From Methylocaldum marinum (GTDB lineage Bacteria; Pseudomonadota; Gammaproteobacteria; Methylococcales; Methylococcaceae): 64,000 nucleotides of DNA. The position numbers were made by a program, and so were the translations under genes. The stretch is taken from contig NZ_AP017928.1 of NCBI RefSeq assembly GCF_003584645.1, positions 4,219,501-4,283,500 on the forward strand, read 5' to 3'. Position 1 is the first letter of the stretch. Every line of letters begins with the position of its first letter. Under the pieces are notes generated by a model. The model did no database searches. It was not told where the DNA came from and saw only the letters and a list, made by a program, of their open reading frames with translations. Shown piece by piece: positions 1 through 10,100 of this stretch.

Positions 1-166
1 GGGATAGAGACGATTTCACCCGCTCGTGCGGCGGCTCGTGATTGTTAATGAATAAGATGGCTCTTATACTCGAATTCGGAATCCGACTTGAAGAACAAAT
101 GCGGACTGCCGAATCAAATTCTTAAGGGATTCCGATGTTACCGCCAAAACTAACGGAGGCGAAGCT

Positions 167-703
167 ATGAAAGCGCGAGTCGCAATAACGACATGTGCCG
201 CACTATTTTTGTCCTTGGGAGCTACCGCGGCATTCGCCGAAAAATTCAAAATGCCGCCGACCAAGGTCAGCATGGAAAAATGCATGGAAGCTGCGCTGGC
301 CAAGAAGGACGGCGAGGTCGTCAAGCTCGAATTCAAGATGGAGCGGGGCACGCCCACCTACGAATTCGAGATCGCCGGGAAAGACGGCAAGAATTGGGAA
401 TACGAATGCGACGCCAACACGGGAGAAATTACCGAGGAAGAGCAGGAGGTCGATAGCCCCGACGATCCGCTGTTCAAGGCCAAGATGAAGATCAGCGAGG
501 AGGAAGCCAGGAAGATCGCCCTCGAAAAGCATCCCGGCGAGATCGTCGAGACCGAGTACGAGATCGAATCCAACGGCGACGCGTCCTATGAATTCGATAT
601 CAAGACCGCGGATGGCAAGGAAGTCAAGCTGGAAGTCGACGCCACGACCGGCAAGATCGTCGAGGACGACCAAGAAGAGATTTACCAGATCGGGCGAGAG
701 TGA
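167..703 (+). CDS. secreted protein with two PepSY-like domains
   Basis: 178 residues. An N-terminal signal peptide (basic start, hydrophobic stretch to about residue 22, AFA before the likely cut after residue 24) sends it to the periplasm or outside. Two repeated alpha/beta units follow, roughly residues 33-95 and 103-175. Each has a helix with an alternating acidic/basic pattern, then YEFEIA or YEFDIK strands, and closes with an [13 protein letters not shown] turn, which is the PepSY signature. PepSY domains are thought to inhibit or bind peptidases or ligands outside the cytoplasm; the actual partner cannot be read from the sequence. The start is preceded by a GGAGGCGAAGCT ribosome site. 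It stands alone: the next gene is convergent and a terminator-like hairpin lies 290 bp downstream. Confidence 0.85.
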   Translation: MKARVAITTCAALFLSLGATAAFAEKFKMPPTKVSMEKCMEAALAKKDGEVVKLEFKMERGTPTYEFEIAGKDGKNWEYECDANTGEITEEEQEVDSPDDPLFKAKMKISEEEARKIALEKHPGEIVETEYEIESNGDASYEFDIKTADGKEVKLEVDATTGKIVEDDQEEIYQIGRE

Positions 704-850
704 GATTTGTCCGATCCGACTCATCTTAGAGCGTTTTCTTCGCTGATGTACGCTCGAAGGGTTTGCGCCAGGGCAGGCGCGAATCCAAAGTGACCCAAAG
801 AAAGGGCACCCGGATGGCGCGCTGATCCTGCGCGTCGCCGGCTTGTGCCG

Positions 851-953
851 GGGGCGACAGAAGGCACTTCCGCGTGCCTCTGTCGCCGCACGCGATCCCT
901 CGCGTGCCCCTTCGGGCGGTTCCGACTCAAGCCGGCGATGCTCGGGCGCGCCA
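851..953 (+). repeat. dispersed intergenic repeat, family 2, copy 1
   Basis: GC-rich block in the gap after the PepSY gene. It shares the order GGCGACA(G/A)AAGGCAC, a central variable part, then GGCGATGC(T/C)CGGGCGCGCC with a second block at 2142-2240 downstream of the next gene. Neither copy has a convincing reading frame. The rest of the 704-995 gap holds nothing else I can name. Confidence 0.55.
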
Positions 954-995
954 TACGGGACGATTCAGCAATGCGGTACATCTGATTAATGCTCT

Positions 996-1023
996 AACGG
1001 ACTCTTTCGAGCCCGTTTTTTTT
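996..1023 (+). terminator. probable intrinsic terminator
   Basis: Imperfect hairpin AACGGACTCTTTCGAGCCCG (CGG and CTC pair with GAG and CCG, one mismatch) followed by eight T residues. It would stop transcripts leaving the PepSY gene and lies just before the end of the convergent SGNH gene. Confidence 0.55.
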
Positions 1024-1027
1024 GCGC

Positions 1028-1822
1028 TCAATACAGGGAAAGAGTGAATCGATCTCGCAGCAAAACCGGTTGCGGCGTGGTTTGCCGGCACCCGAACAGA
1101 TCGCGCTCGGCGGGACGAAGCGCCCGCAAGCGCAGCGATTCGCTCAAGGGCGGATAGGCCATGGACGCGGACCTATCCCAGGCCGGCCACTGCGAGAACA
1201 GTTCGCGCCAAACCGCCGGTTGCCGGCGGCGCAGTATATGAATCGGGTCGAAGCCGTACCAAGCCGCCGCCGGTTCGATCAGGCGGACGCCGTATGTCTT
1301 CGCGAGCCGTTGTAATTCCTCATGGACGCGGAGTGCCCGCTCGCGCAGCACCGGCCACGCGATCCGGTGCGCCGGAAAGAAAGCCCTGCGCAGCAGTTCG
1401 AATTTCCAGGGCGGCAGCCTCTCGATGCTTGCCATCGGCAGCGACATCAGAACGATCTCGCTGCCTTGCTCGGCCAGCCGATCGAGGCAGGTGTCGACCC
1501 AGGCGAGCAGGTTCGGTACGGTGACGCCGTAAACCAGATCGTTGCCGATATCGGTTACGGCGGCGAGCGGCGGAAGACAGTTCGGACCGTGCTGCGAGAG
1601 AGCCCGCCATAGTCCGCACTGAACGATGCCGGGAAGCGTTCGTCCCGGCACCCGGCTCCGGAGCCCGTAAGATCGGCCGTGCCCGAGAGCCGCCAGCACC
1701 GTCAGAGGCTCTCGCAGCCCCTCGCGCAGGCCGTTCACGACTAGGGGGAAGGCCTGGGCGAGATTGCTCGCTCCGATGAGGATGACGGGGCGGACGAGTT
1801 CCTGATCGATTGGGGTAGTCAT
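1028..1822 (-). CDS. SGNH/GDSL-like hydrolase-fold protein
   Basis: 264 residues from the ATG giving MTTPIDQELV; an upstream in-frame ATG would add 11 residues but has a weaker ribosome site. Block I looks like IGASNLAQ with a candidate nucleophile Ser19. A block III-like motif DIGNDLVYG lies near residue 90, and a late D-x-x-H (FDPIH, about residue 195) fits the SGNH catalytic Asp-His pair. No signal peptide or membrane segment is visible, so it is probably cytosolic. Substrate unknown. It is an isolated minus-strand gene whose upstream region is a dispersed repeat, so its promoter may lie within that repeat. The family assignment rests on motif order only. Confidence 0.6.
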   Translation of the reverse strand: MTTPIDQELVRPVILIGASNLAQAFPLVVNGLREGLREPLTVLAALGHGRSYGLRSRVPGRTLPGIVQCGLWRALSQHGPNCLPPLAAVTDIGNDLVYGVTVPNLLAWVDTCLDRLAEQGSEIVLMSLPMASIERLPPWKFELLRRAFFPAHRIAWPVLRERALRVHEELQRLAKTYGVRLIEPAAAWYGFDPIHILRRRQPAVWRELFSQWPAWDRSASMAYPPLSESLRLRALRPAERDLFGCRQTTPQPVLLRDRFTLSLY

Positions 1823-1848
1823 GGGTTGAGTCGTGTAGTTCCAAATCG

Positions 1849-2080
1849 CCTTCAATCAGGAATTTCTTTTCGTAGGGTGGGTTAGGCGCACATCAGCACT
1901 GACCGATGTCCCATCACGGCGCTTCGCGTGCGCCGTAACCCACTGAGCGACCTCGAACCGGCGGGTTACGCGGAGCCTGTCGAAGGACCTGTCCTGAGCG
2001 CCGTCGAAGGGCCAAACAGCCATCGATGGGTTTCGCTTCGCTCCACCTGTCCTACGATGAATGTTCACTCGAATGCCGAA
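1849..2080. repeat. dispersed intergenic repeat, family 1, copy A (full length)
   Basis: About 230 bp. It starts CAATCAGGAATT, continues TTTTCGTAGGGTGGGTTAGG, and ends CACTCGAATGCCGAA. Near-identical or partial copies occur at 10291-10380 (end only, inverted), 11521-11744 (full, same orientation) and 32249-32385 (inverted, middle missing). Pieces such as CTTCGACAGG(C/A) and GTCCTGAGC inside it are short repeats of their own. It has a shadow reading frame ending in VRLTHPTK, but no credible gene. Confidence 0.8.
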
Positions 2081-2141
2081 AAGACATCAAAGAAAGCGCA
2101 TCCGTGTGGCAGGCTAATTCTGTGCGCCACCGCCTGAAATC

Positions 2142-2240
2142 GAGGGCGACAAAAGGCACATCCTATGCTTCGTCGGCGTGTGGCATCGTGCGGCGCCTCT
2201 GCGGGCTGAGCGGCTTCAGGCGGCGATGCCCGGGCGCGCC
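2142..2240 (+). repeat. dispersed intergenic repeat, family 2, copy 2
   Basis: Second, diverged copy of the block at 851-953, with the same start (GGCGACAAAAGGCAC) and the same end (GGCGATGCCCGGGCGCGCC). It lies between the family 1 repeat and the phosphoesterase gene, so the 1856-2389 gap is almost entirely repeat DNA. Confidence 0.5.
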
Positions 2241-2389
2241 TTGCGGGCATGCAAATGATGCGAAAATGCTGTCGTTCAGGCACCGCGGTCATGATTCGGT
2301 GGTTACGCGACGGCAACAATCCAGCGATTACAATAACCGGGTCCCAATACGACGACGCCAGCGCCTCCAAATCGTTTTAAACCTCCACG

Positions 2390-3754
2390 ATGAAGAAAAA
2401 CTCCTGTCTGACGATTCTCCTAATTGTTCTGATCCTGTCCCCGCCCTCGGCGGTTTCTGCCCGGTCCGGCCGGAATTCGGGGCTGGACCGGATTCGCCAC
2501 ATCGTCGTGATCTACCTGGAAAACCACAGCTTCGACAATCTCTACGGACTATTCGCGGGAGCCGACGGATTGGCGAACGCGCCAGAGGAGACGATGCGGC
2601 AGACGGATCGTGAAGGCCGGGTCTACACCGCCTTACCCAGAACCCTAAACACCGCGAAAAAGCCACCGGTTCCCGATGACCGTTTTCCGTCCGACCTGCC
2701 GAACCGGCCGTTCGAGATCAGCCAATACGTTCCGATCGACCGGAAAATTGGCGATCCGCTGCACCGGTTTTACCAGCACCAGGCCCAGATCAACGGTGGG
2801 CGCATGGACCGTTTCGTGGCGGAGTCGAATGCTGGCGGCTTGACCATGGGTTATTACGACGGGCGCAAGCTTCCGCTGTGGGAGTACGCGAAAAAATACA
2901 CCTTGGCAGACCGTTTCTTTCAGGCGGCATTCGGCGGATCGCTGCTGAATCATTTCTGGCTGATCTGCGCCTGCACGCCGCGCCACGACCATCCGCCGCC
3001 GGAATTGACCGCGGTCCTGAACGAAAAAGGCGAGTTAATCAAGGATGGCGTGTACACGCCCGACGGCTACGCGGTCAACACCATCCAGACGATGCAGGTG
3101 CCCCACGACCCGAAAATCACCGATCCGCGCCGGCTTCTGCCTCCGCAGACCTTTCCGACGATCGGCGACCGCCTCTCGGAGAAAAATATTTCATGGGCGT
3201 GGTACTCCGGCGGCTGGAACGACGCGATTGCGGGGCACGCCGATAAAAGTTTTCAGTACCATCACCAGCCATTCGCCTATTTTGCTCGTTATGCCGAGGG
3301 GACGCGCGAAAGAGCGGAGCACCTAAAGGATGAAGCGGATTTCTTGGAGGCTATCGAAAAAGGCACCCTGCCGGCGGTTTCCTTCTATAAACCCATCGGT
3401 GCCTATAGCGAACATCCGGGGTACGCCGATCTCATGGCGGGAGAAAACCGGGCCTTCGAAGTGATCCGCAAGATCGAGCGAAGCCGGCTGTGGCGGAATG
3501 CCGTAATATTCGTTAGCTACGACGAATACGGCGGATTCTGGGATCATGTCCCGCCGCCGCCGGGCGACCGCTGGGGACCGGGTAGCCGTGTGCCGGCGAT
3601 CATCATCTCCCCGTTCGCCAAGCGTGGGTATGTCGATCGTACCGTCTACGACAGCACCTCCATCCTGAGATTGATTGAAACCCGCTTCGGTCTGAAACCG
3701 CTGGGCGAACGGGACGCCAAAGCCAACGACTTGTTGAACGCGCTGGATTTGTAA
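2390..3754 (+). CDS. phospholipase C/acid phosphatase-type phosphoesterase
   Basis: 454 residues, exported by a signal peptide (lysine-rich start, hydrophobic residues 7-19, likely cut near residue 24). The first family motif IYLENHSFDN lies at residues 41-50 (E44, N45 and D49 are the usual metal ligands). A late block SYDEYGGFWDHVPPP and then GPGSRVPAIIISPFAKRGYV match the second metal-binding and substrate region of the phosphoesterase superfamily that includes phospholipase C and AcpA-type acid phosphatases. It should hydrolyse phosphate monoesters or phosphodiesters in the periplasm or outside; lipid versus small-molecule specificity cannot be decided. Length is normal for the family and all expected blocks are present. 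The next gene is convergent, with only 12 bp between the stops. Confidence 0.85.
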   Translation: MKKNSCLTILLIVLILSPPSAVSARSGRNSGLDRIRHIVVIYLENHSFDNLYGLFAGADGLANAPEETMRQTDREGRVYTALPRTLNTAKKPPVPDDRFPSDLPNRPFEISQYVPIDRKIGDPLHRFYQHQAQINGGRMDRFVAESNAGGLTMGYYDGRKLPLWEYAKKYTLADRFFQAAFGGSLLNHFWLICACTPRHDHPPPELTAVLNEKGELIKDGVYTPDGYAVNTIQTMQVPHDPKITDPRRLLPPQTFPTIGDRLSEKNISWAWYSGGWNDAIAGHADKSFQYHHQPFAYFARYAEGTRERAEHLKDEADFLEAIEKGTLPAVSFYKPIGAYSEHPGYADLMAGENRAFEVIRKIERSRLWRNAVIFVSYDEYGGFWDHVPPPPGDRWGPGSRVPAIIISPFAKRGYVDRTVYDSTSILRLIETRFGLKPLGERDAKANDLLNALDL

Positions 3755-3766
3755 ATTGGCCGGACC

Positions 3767-5260
3767 CTATCGGCTCTGCAGCAGTTCGTCCAGACGCTTT
3801 GTGGAGTTCCGAACCGTCCGCAAGGCCAGCATCAGCCCCTCGGCTGTCGCCTGCAGCGTCGCTTCCCGCTCGGCCAAGGTATTGATTTCGGCTCTAAGTT
3901 CTTTGAACAGCCGGTTCTTGTCGTCCTGGTAAGGTTTGCCGAAACGATGCCGGAACCACTCGGCGGCTTTCTCCTGGAGATGCCTGAAGTCATCCTCGGC
4001 GAAATCCGCCTCGGAAATCCAGCGTTCCAGTTCGGCCATCGGGTCGATCAGTCTCCGCTGGAACCGCAGCTGATAGCCGGATCTCAGGCGCTCCAGGAGT
4101 TCGCGGCTCTTTTCGTCCGACTCGCAAACGTCCGGCGGCAGGTGAACGATCGCGTCGTCGGCGTTCTCGGCGGGCGCTTCGCCGCGGCTTTGGTATATGG
4201 CTTCCAGCGTACGGCAGATCTCATTGATATCGTTTTCGGAGAATTCCTTCGCCTCGAGTTCGCGCCGCAGCATTCGAATCGTATCGAATGGAGAAGTGCT
4301 AACCCGGTCCGTATCGACTGCGATTCCGGATGTCACGGTTTCTTCCGCGGGCGCGGGGGGGCGTGCGTCGGATTCGGCCGAAGCCGGACCGCTCTCGGTG
4401 TTCGGCGGGTGCTCCGGTTCTTCGGCCGTGTCCATTGGCGGCGGTTCGGGCATCTGCCCTGTCAGGTCGAATTCCGAACCGCCCCAGTAGCGGCTGAAGT
4501 TCGAGGTTTCTCCTATGGCAGGCAATTGTTCCCGAACCACTTCGGCGATATGCTTGACCGCCCAGCGCGCCGGCGAACTCGGGTAGGCCGGCGAAACCGC
4601 GGACAGCGAGTTCGCGCCGTTCAATAGCGCTTCGTCGAGCGGCACGTAGCCAAGATAATCGACGTTCAGGTCCAGGTAGTTCTTGATCGCATTCTGAAAC
4701 CGGTCGAACACTTCCAGGCTTACCGCGCGGTCCTTGGCCATGTTGACCAACACGTGAAAATCGATCCCGGTCTCGCGGTTTTTCAGGATCCGGATCAGCG
4801 TAAACGCATCGGTCAGCGACGCGGGATCCGGCGTGATTACCAGAATTGCCGTGCCGGCCGCCAGCAGAACGTCCGGAACGCCTTTCTCCGTGGCGACCGC
4901 CGTGTCGATCAGGAGATAGTCATACCGGCAATCCAGTTCGGCGAGGCCGAGGATAAGGCGGCGGCGTTGCTCCGCGTCGAGACCGGCGCATTCCGCGATG
5001 CACGATGCGGCAGGAACGATGTGCAGATTCTCGCGGAAGCGCAGTATGACCTCGTCCAGACGCTTTTGTCCCTTCAAGTAGTCGGCAAACGTGACCTCGG
5101 GACGCATGCCCGATGGCGCGTCGATGTCGGCGATTCCGTCAGCGGCATCGAGCAGGCAGATTTTTTCCGCGTGGTCGGATAGAGCCAGGGCCAAGCTCGC
5201 GGACAGAATGCTTTTTCCGACGCCGATCTTGCCGCTGGTAATCGCGATGACACGAGCCAT
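3767..5260 (-). CDS. MinD/ParA-like P-loop ATPase with coiled-coil C-terminal half
   Basis: 497 residues. The N-terminal 250 form a MinD/FlhG-type ATPase. The deviant Walker A TSGKIGVGKS is at residues 8-17 (the usual K-G-G is K-I-G here, but both signature lysines K11 and K16 remain). LLDAAD follows as the switch region and YDYLLIDTAVA near residue 135 as Walker B. Residues about 260-330 are Pro/Ala/Glu-rich linker, and the last 170 residues are charged and heptad-like, predicted coiled coil. Such proteins place or count large complexes; no flagellar, pilus or plasmid genes are adjacent, so the cargo is unknown. The closest general match is FlhG-like. It is transcribed divergently from the DUF2959 gene. 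Confidence 0.75.
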   Translation of the reverse strand: MARVIAITSGKIGVGKSILSASLALALSDHAEKICLLDAADGIADIDAPSGMRPEVTFADYLKGQKRLDEVILRFRENLHIVPAASCIAECAGLDAEQRRRLILGLAELDCRYDYLLIDTAVATEKGVPDVLLAAGTAILVITPDPASLTDAFTLIRILKNRETGIDFHVLVNMAKDRAVSLEVFDRFQNAIKNYLDLNVDYLGYVPLDEALLNGANSLSAVSPAYPSSPARWAVKHIAEVVREQLPAIGETSNFSRYWGGSEFDLTGQMPEPPPMDTAEEPEHPPNTESGPASAESDARPPAPAEETVTSGIAVDTDRVSTSPFDTIRMLRRELEAKEFSENDINEICRTLEAIYQSRGEAPAENADDAIVHLPPDVCESDEKSRELLERLRSGYQLRFQRRLIDPMAELERWISEADFAEDDFRHLQEKAAEWFRHRFGKPYQDDKNRLFKELRAEINTLAEREATLQATAEGLMLALRTVRNSTKRLDELLQSR

Positions 5261-5339
5261 GAATGAGGATCCTCGTTGGGTTTTCCGAATCGCCTAGTGT
5301 ATCCGGGGAGAGACTTAGTGTGATGCTTTCGGCACAGTT

Positions 5340-5510
5340 TTGGAAAACTCGTTTGGTCGAGCCGCAATTCGCGCCGGGATCGGATTTGCTTACCCGGTCG
5401 ACGCGCGCGGCCGTATCGTTTCGCCGGACATGCACAACCCGGCCGGTATCGAGGAGGACCTCTATGCGGCGCTGCACGACTTCGACCCGCACGGAACCGA
5501 CCGGGAATGA
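5340..5510 (+). CDS. possible small ORF or gene remnant
   Basis: In the 355-bp gap between the divergent ATPase and the lipoprotein gene there is one frame, open from a TTG at 5340 (and upstream to 5319), that encodes about 56 residues with protein-like composition, including AYPVDARGRIVSPD and EEDLYAALHDF before the stop. No good ribosome site and no family recognised. It could be the tail of a lost gene. The remainder of the gap should contain the promoters of both neighbours; none is clear enough to mark. Confidence 0.3.
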   Translation: MENSFGRAAIRAGIGFAYPVDARGRIVSPDMHNPAGIEEDLYAALHDFDPHGTDRE

Positions 5511-5615
5511 CGGCGGTACACCGAGTAGTACGATCCGTGCCTCGCCTGTTCACGCGATTTTCTCGATCTGAATGTAGTACGATCTTGGGCCTCTGCGTTT
5601 CGAGAGGCGATTTCA

Positions 5616-6281
5616 ATGACCGATCATTTACAGTTTGTCGCGCGGCTGAGACTTCTGCCGCTCCTGCTCTTAACCTTGGCGGCATGCTCCTCGGCTTATT
5701 ACAAGGCGGTGGAATCACTGGGTTTCCACAAGCGCGACATTCTCGTGCACCGCGTCGAAAAGGCCCGCGACAGCCAGGAAGAGGCCAAGACACAGTTCAA
5801 GAACGCGCTGGATCGGTTTACCGCGCTCACCGGATTCAAGGGCGGTAGCCTGGAGGAGAAATACCGGGAACTCGATGCCCAGTACGAGAGCAGCAAGGCC
5901 CGGGCGGACGAGGTACGGAAACGGATAGACGACATCGAGGATGTTTCCGAAGCCTTGTTCGCCGAGTGGGAAAATGAACTCTCCCAATACCAGAATGCTT
6001 CGCTCAAGCGCAGCAGCCAGCAAAAGCTGAGGGCGACGCGCCAGCGCTACGATCAGCTCATCGCCGCGATGAAGCGCGCCGAATCCAAGATGGAGCCGGT
6101 GTTGCTGACCTTCCGCGATCAGGTCCTGTTCCTGAAGCACAACCTCAATGCCCAGGCCATCGCCTCGCTCAGGGGCGAACTCGACAGTCTCCAGACCGAT
6201 ATCTCGGCCCTGATCAAATCCATGGAGGCGTCGATCCGGGAGGCGGACGAATTCATCAAATCGGTCGGCGGACCGGATTGA
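5616..6281 (+). CDS. DUF2959 family lipoprotein
   Basis: 221 residues. A type II signal peptide ends in the lipobox LAAC, with Cys24 as the lipidated residue, so the protein should be anchored in a membrane facing the periplasm. The rest is almost entirely helical and charged, with heptad stretches (about residues 45-75, 90-125 and 150-210) and the family's KAVESLGFHKRDILVHRV start. This matches DUF2959, a proteobacterial family of unknown function. It is monocistronic as far as can be seen, with about 115 bp before the next gene. Confidence 0.85.
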   Translation: MTDHLQFVARLRLLPLLLLTLAACSSAYYKAVESLGFHKRDILVHRVEKARDSQEEAKTQFKNALDRFTALTGFKGGSLEEKYRELDAQYESSKARADEVRKRIDDIEDVSEALFAEWENELSQYQNASLKRSSQQKLRATRQRYDQLIAAMKRAESKMEPVLLTFRDQVLFLKHNLNAQAIASLRGELDSLQTDISALIKSMEASIREADEFIKSVGGPD

Positions 6282-6397
6282 CCGGGCTTTTCGACTCGCG
6301 CTAAAAGCGCCTCGGACATGCGCCGTTCACAGCGATCGAGTCTCGATGCGCGGCCGCTGTTCGAGACCGGTTGGAGACGTGTGACCCAAATGCAGCC

Positions 6398-7168
6398 ATG
6401 ACCTCCGTCGCTCACCAAAATGTTTACCTGGGACCCTCCGCGCTCGGACGCCTGCGGGACGACGAATCCGTGGCTATCGCGGTGGGCCGGGATGGGGTCG
6501 AGCTCGAACGGGCCGGGGAGACCCTGGTCGAGAAGCGGGTGCGCCTGCCGGTGCGCTGGGTCAAGGGATTCAGCGACGTGCAGGTGTATCAGCCCGGCCT
6601 CAGGCTCTTCTGCGAGTGCAGCGGCGCCGAGGCGCGCCGCTTTCTGCGTTCGGTGCCCCGAAACCCGGCCGCCGGCGCTTATCTCGCAAGGAGCGGAAAC
6701 ACGCTGCGTCTCTCGCAGCTGGCCGTTGGCGGCGGCATGCGCGTGGGCGGTCTGCATCGGCTCCGGGTTCTCGACCCGCTGCTGGGACGCATCGCGGGGC
6801 TGCGCATCTGGGGATATGCGGATGCCGGCGTCAGTGCCTGGGACCTGAACTTCGGCGACGCCCGCCTGTTCCTGCTGCTGAGCCCCGAGGTGCAACGGGG
6901 GTTCTCCGGCGAGGGCCAGGCCTTGCAGATCCTCGCCGGCGGCGGTTGGGAAGGCGCGCTGGCGCGGGTCCGGGCGGAACTGCGCTGGCAGGCCGAACTC
7001 GATCCCGCACGCCTGGCCGGCAACACGGGACTCGGCGAGCCGCAGGTCGCGGCGGTGCTGACGGCCTTGGGTGCCCGCGGCCTCGCCGGTTTCGACGTGA
7101 CCACGCAGCGCTATTTCCACCGCGAACTGCCGTTCGACCTGGAGCGGATCGAATCTTTCCGGCGATGA
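6398..7168 (+). CDS. C-terminally shortened partner of the DUF6493-like protein
   Basis: 256 residues from the ATG giving MTSVAHQNVYLG. No signal peptide or membrane segment. The sequence ends in RYFHRELPFDLERIESFRR. From memory of the family, YFHRELP-type blocks occur in the middle of SWIM zinc-finger proteins encoded next to DUF6493 genes, with the SWIM cysteines further downstream. Here the protein stops right after this block and no C-x-C-x(n)-C-x-H motif follows. The stop overlaps the start of the next gene (ATGA), so the pair is translationally coupled. I infer an N-terminal half of a SWIM-associated protein that has lost its zinc finger; function unknown. Confidence 0.45.
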   Translation: MTSVAHQNVYLGPSALGRLRDDESVAIAVGRDGVELERAGETLVEKRVRLPVRWVKGFSDVQVYQPGLRLFCECSGAEARRFLRSVPRNPAAGAYLARSGNTLRLSQLAVGGGMRVGGLHRLRVLDPLLGRIAGLRIWGYADAGVSAWDLNFGDARLFLLLSPEVQRGFSGEGQALQILAGGGWEGALARVRAELRWQAELDPARLAGNTGLGEPQVAAVLTALGARGLAGFDVTTQRYFHRELPFDLERIESFRR

Positions 7169-10100
7169 ATAAATCCGCAGCCGATGCGACGCTGGCGTCG
7201 ATCGCGAAGCGGGTGCGGCGCCTGGATTCGAATGGCATAGCGGAGGCCCTGGCGCCTCTGGACGAGGCCGAGAGGCGGACGCTGGGACCGGGCGTATATC
7301 GGCTTTATCAGGGGCTTGCCCGTGGCGAAGGTATCGTGACCGGCAGTCAGGGCATGCTCGATAAAGCGCTGACGCCGCTTCGGCCCAGGCCGTCGAGCCA
7401 AACCTCGTTTCAGCAGCTTTGTACGGCGGCGATTGCCGTGCTGGGATGCTGCACGCTCGGCGAGGCCGGACGCATCCGCTTTTACGATCACTGGCGGCAT
7501 GCCGAGGCCATCGTGCGGGTGCTGAAGGACCGCAAGCCGAAATGGGCGAATGCCTGGCTGGATCATTGCCTCGCGGCGCGCGATGTTCCGCTGCTGGGCT
7601 GGGACATCGTGCGAACGCTGGTTCGGGAAGGCGTCTGTGCGCCGCCCGAATCCCCGGGCTATGTTGGATTGATGGCTCAGTCCCTGGGCCGTTGGCGAGG
7701 GCCGCGCGATGCGCGCTACGTTCCGATCAGCGTGCAACTGCGGGCGAATCCCGATCTCCTGGAAAGCGCGGTGTGGCGCTTGTTCGAGGTTGACACCCCG
7801 GCCTTCGCTTTCGACTGGCGCGCCAAGGATAAGGATCGTCCGGACACTTTCGAAACTTGGCCGCAGGCGCTCCTGAATCTGGCCCGCGACGGTTTGCTCG
7901 CGCGCGAGCGCTTGCTCGACGCGAGCCTGGATGCGCTTTGGCTCAACGAGAACGGAACCGTGTTGGGCAATCTGTGCCGGTTCCATGCGGATTTGGCGCC
8001 GAGTCCGTCCGAAATGGCGGAGCGCTGGGAGAAATACGCGGATTTGCTGCGGCACCGGTCCGGCCATGTGGTGGGTGTTGCCTTGGCGCGCCTCCCCGTT
8101 CTGCTCGAAGCCGAGGCATCGAGCTATGCCGTGCTCGTGCCACGGCTCGCCGCGGTGTTCGACGCGCGTGCCAAGGGTGCTCCGTTGTCCGCACTCAAGA
8201 TCCTGAAGCGCGGGCTGGAACTCGACGAGTCCCTGGCCGACGCGGCTTTGCCGGTGTTGTCGGCGGCCTTGCTGCATCCCGCAGCAGAGGTTCAGTCGAC
8301 TGCCCTGACGCTGCTGTCGCGCTGTGCTCCGGGGCGGGAAGAGGAGGTCGCGAGCGTGCTCGCGACCTCGTGGGAGGAACTCTCGCCTTCCGTACGGGCA
8401 CGGACCGGCGTGCTTTTTCCCGGCTTTCCCGGTGCGCGCGAAGCGGACCATGCCTCGGGCGCCGACGCTCCGCCGGCCTTGCCGGAAGATGGCCGGGAAA
8501 GCGCCGGTGCGATGGGCTGGGGAGGCGATCTTCAAGAACTGCCGCCTCCGTTGCCGTTCTCGATACTCGACGTATCGCAGCTCGCGACGGCGACGCCGGT
8601 CGCTCTCATCGACGATCTCGAGACGCTGATCCAGCAGGCCGCTCACCTGGTGGAGACGGCGGATGACGGCTTGGCCGTGGAACGGCTCATGGACGGGATC
8701 AGTCGCCTGTGCGATCAGCGTCCGGCGGATTTCGAAGCGCGTACCGCAGCGCTCGCCCGGCGCATCGGGAAGGCCGGGAACAGCGAAGTGACGCACGGTA
8801 TCATCGGGTGGCTCGCGCCGAGCGGCTTGTTGAATCTGTTGCATGCCTGGCTGCATCGGTCGCGGCGGGTGAACGTCATACCCGGCTGGGGCCGGTATCG
8901 GGGGCCCGTGCGTTTATTCCAGGATCGATTGAACGAGCTCAGCGGCCGGGTCGCCCGCGGCCTTGCCGCGCCGCTTCTTTCCGCTCCGACCCACGCAGGC
9001 GGTTGGATCGCCGCGCCCGTCCTCGTGCAGCGTCTGCGCGAGCTACAGGAGCGCAAACTGCCCATCCCGACCTTCGATTTTCAACAAGCGCTGTTTCGGC
9101 TCGCACCCGACCAGAGGATAACGGCACTGGAGCAGGCGTCTATGCTCGATGGCGAGGCGGGACGAGTGCTGCGCTTTGCCCTGGGTTCGGAGCAGGGGCC
9201 GACGAAGCGCGACCGGCGTGCTGCGCCCTTGTGGGTCGCCGCGGCACGTGCACGCTGGCCCGACGTTGACCTGTCGCTGCCGTTGGCGCCTCTCAAGCTT
9301 CCGCGCGACTGGCCCGACCTGGTCACGCCCGCGCGCTATACCTGGAGGAGCGAATCGAGGACGCGCAAGGTTTGGCGCGAAACTCGATGCCATCCGCATA
9401 TCGCGCTGGAAGTGACGCCGCGCTATCCGCGCCACGTGCGGCCGCGCGAGCACAGCTGGGACGACTATCTGCGCGGGTTCGGACGCGGACGTAAATTGCT
9501 CGACCAAATTCTGGCCTTGCCGAGGATAGCATTCCGAGTCGCTCAGGCCGTCCGGGATGCCGCGCGCTGCGGCCAATCGTCCGGCGCCTACGCCTTTCCC
9601 ACCGTGGTCGCCCATGAGCCCGTTCAGCGGGGTTGGTGGCTGTACGGCTACCACGCAAATTGGGTTATCGAAATCCTGGGATGGTCCATGCCCCTGGCGA
9701 CCGATGCTTTCTTCGCCGGGGCCGTACCCTTGTTGATCGCGCGCCTGGACATGGACGGATCGTCCTCGGAGCCCAATGCCCCGTTCCTCCTGCCGCTGAT
9801 CATGGGTGGCCGGCCCTGGAGCGAAATGGGCATGCTCGTTCTCTGCCTGGGACTCGTGGCGAAAGATGCTGCCTTGCGCGGCATGGCCGTCGATGTGCTT
9901 ATCACCGGAATCGAGGATGGCAGGGCAGGTCCGGAATCCCTGGCGTCCGTGCTGGCGCGCATCGCGGAGGGTCAGTGGCTGAAGCGCAACCGCCTGGCCA
10001 AGGCGCTGGCCGAGGTTTCACGCGTCTCCGCGTTGCATGCGTTGACCGCAGCTCGGCTCATCGAGCAGATGCTGTGCGCGTGCGGGAGCGTTTCTACGGA

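Noticed and set aside
1856..2068. 71-codon minus-strand frame ending VRLTHPTKRNS as a gene
   Set aside because: It lies wholly in a dispersed repeat; the same peptide appears from another repeat copy at the end of an unrelated gene.
7111..8856. Long minus-strand reading frame opposite the DUF6493-like gene
   Set aside because: Low-complexity Arg/Gln composition and no ribosome site; shadow of the real gene.
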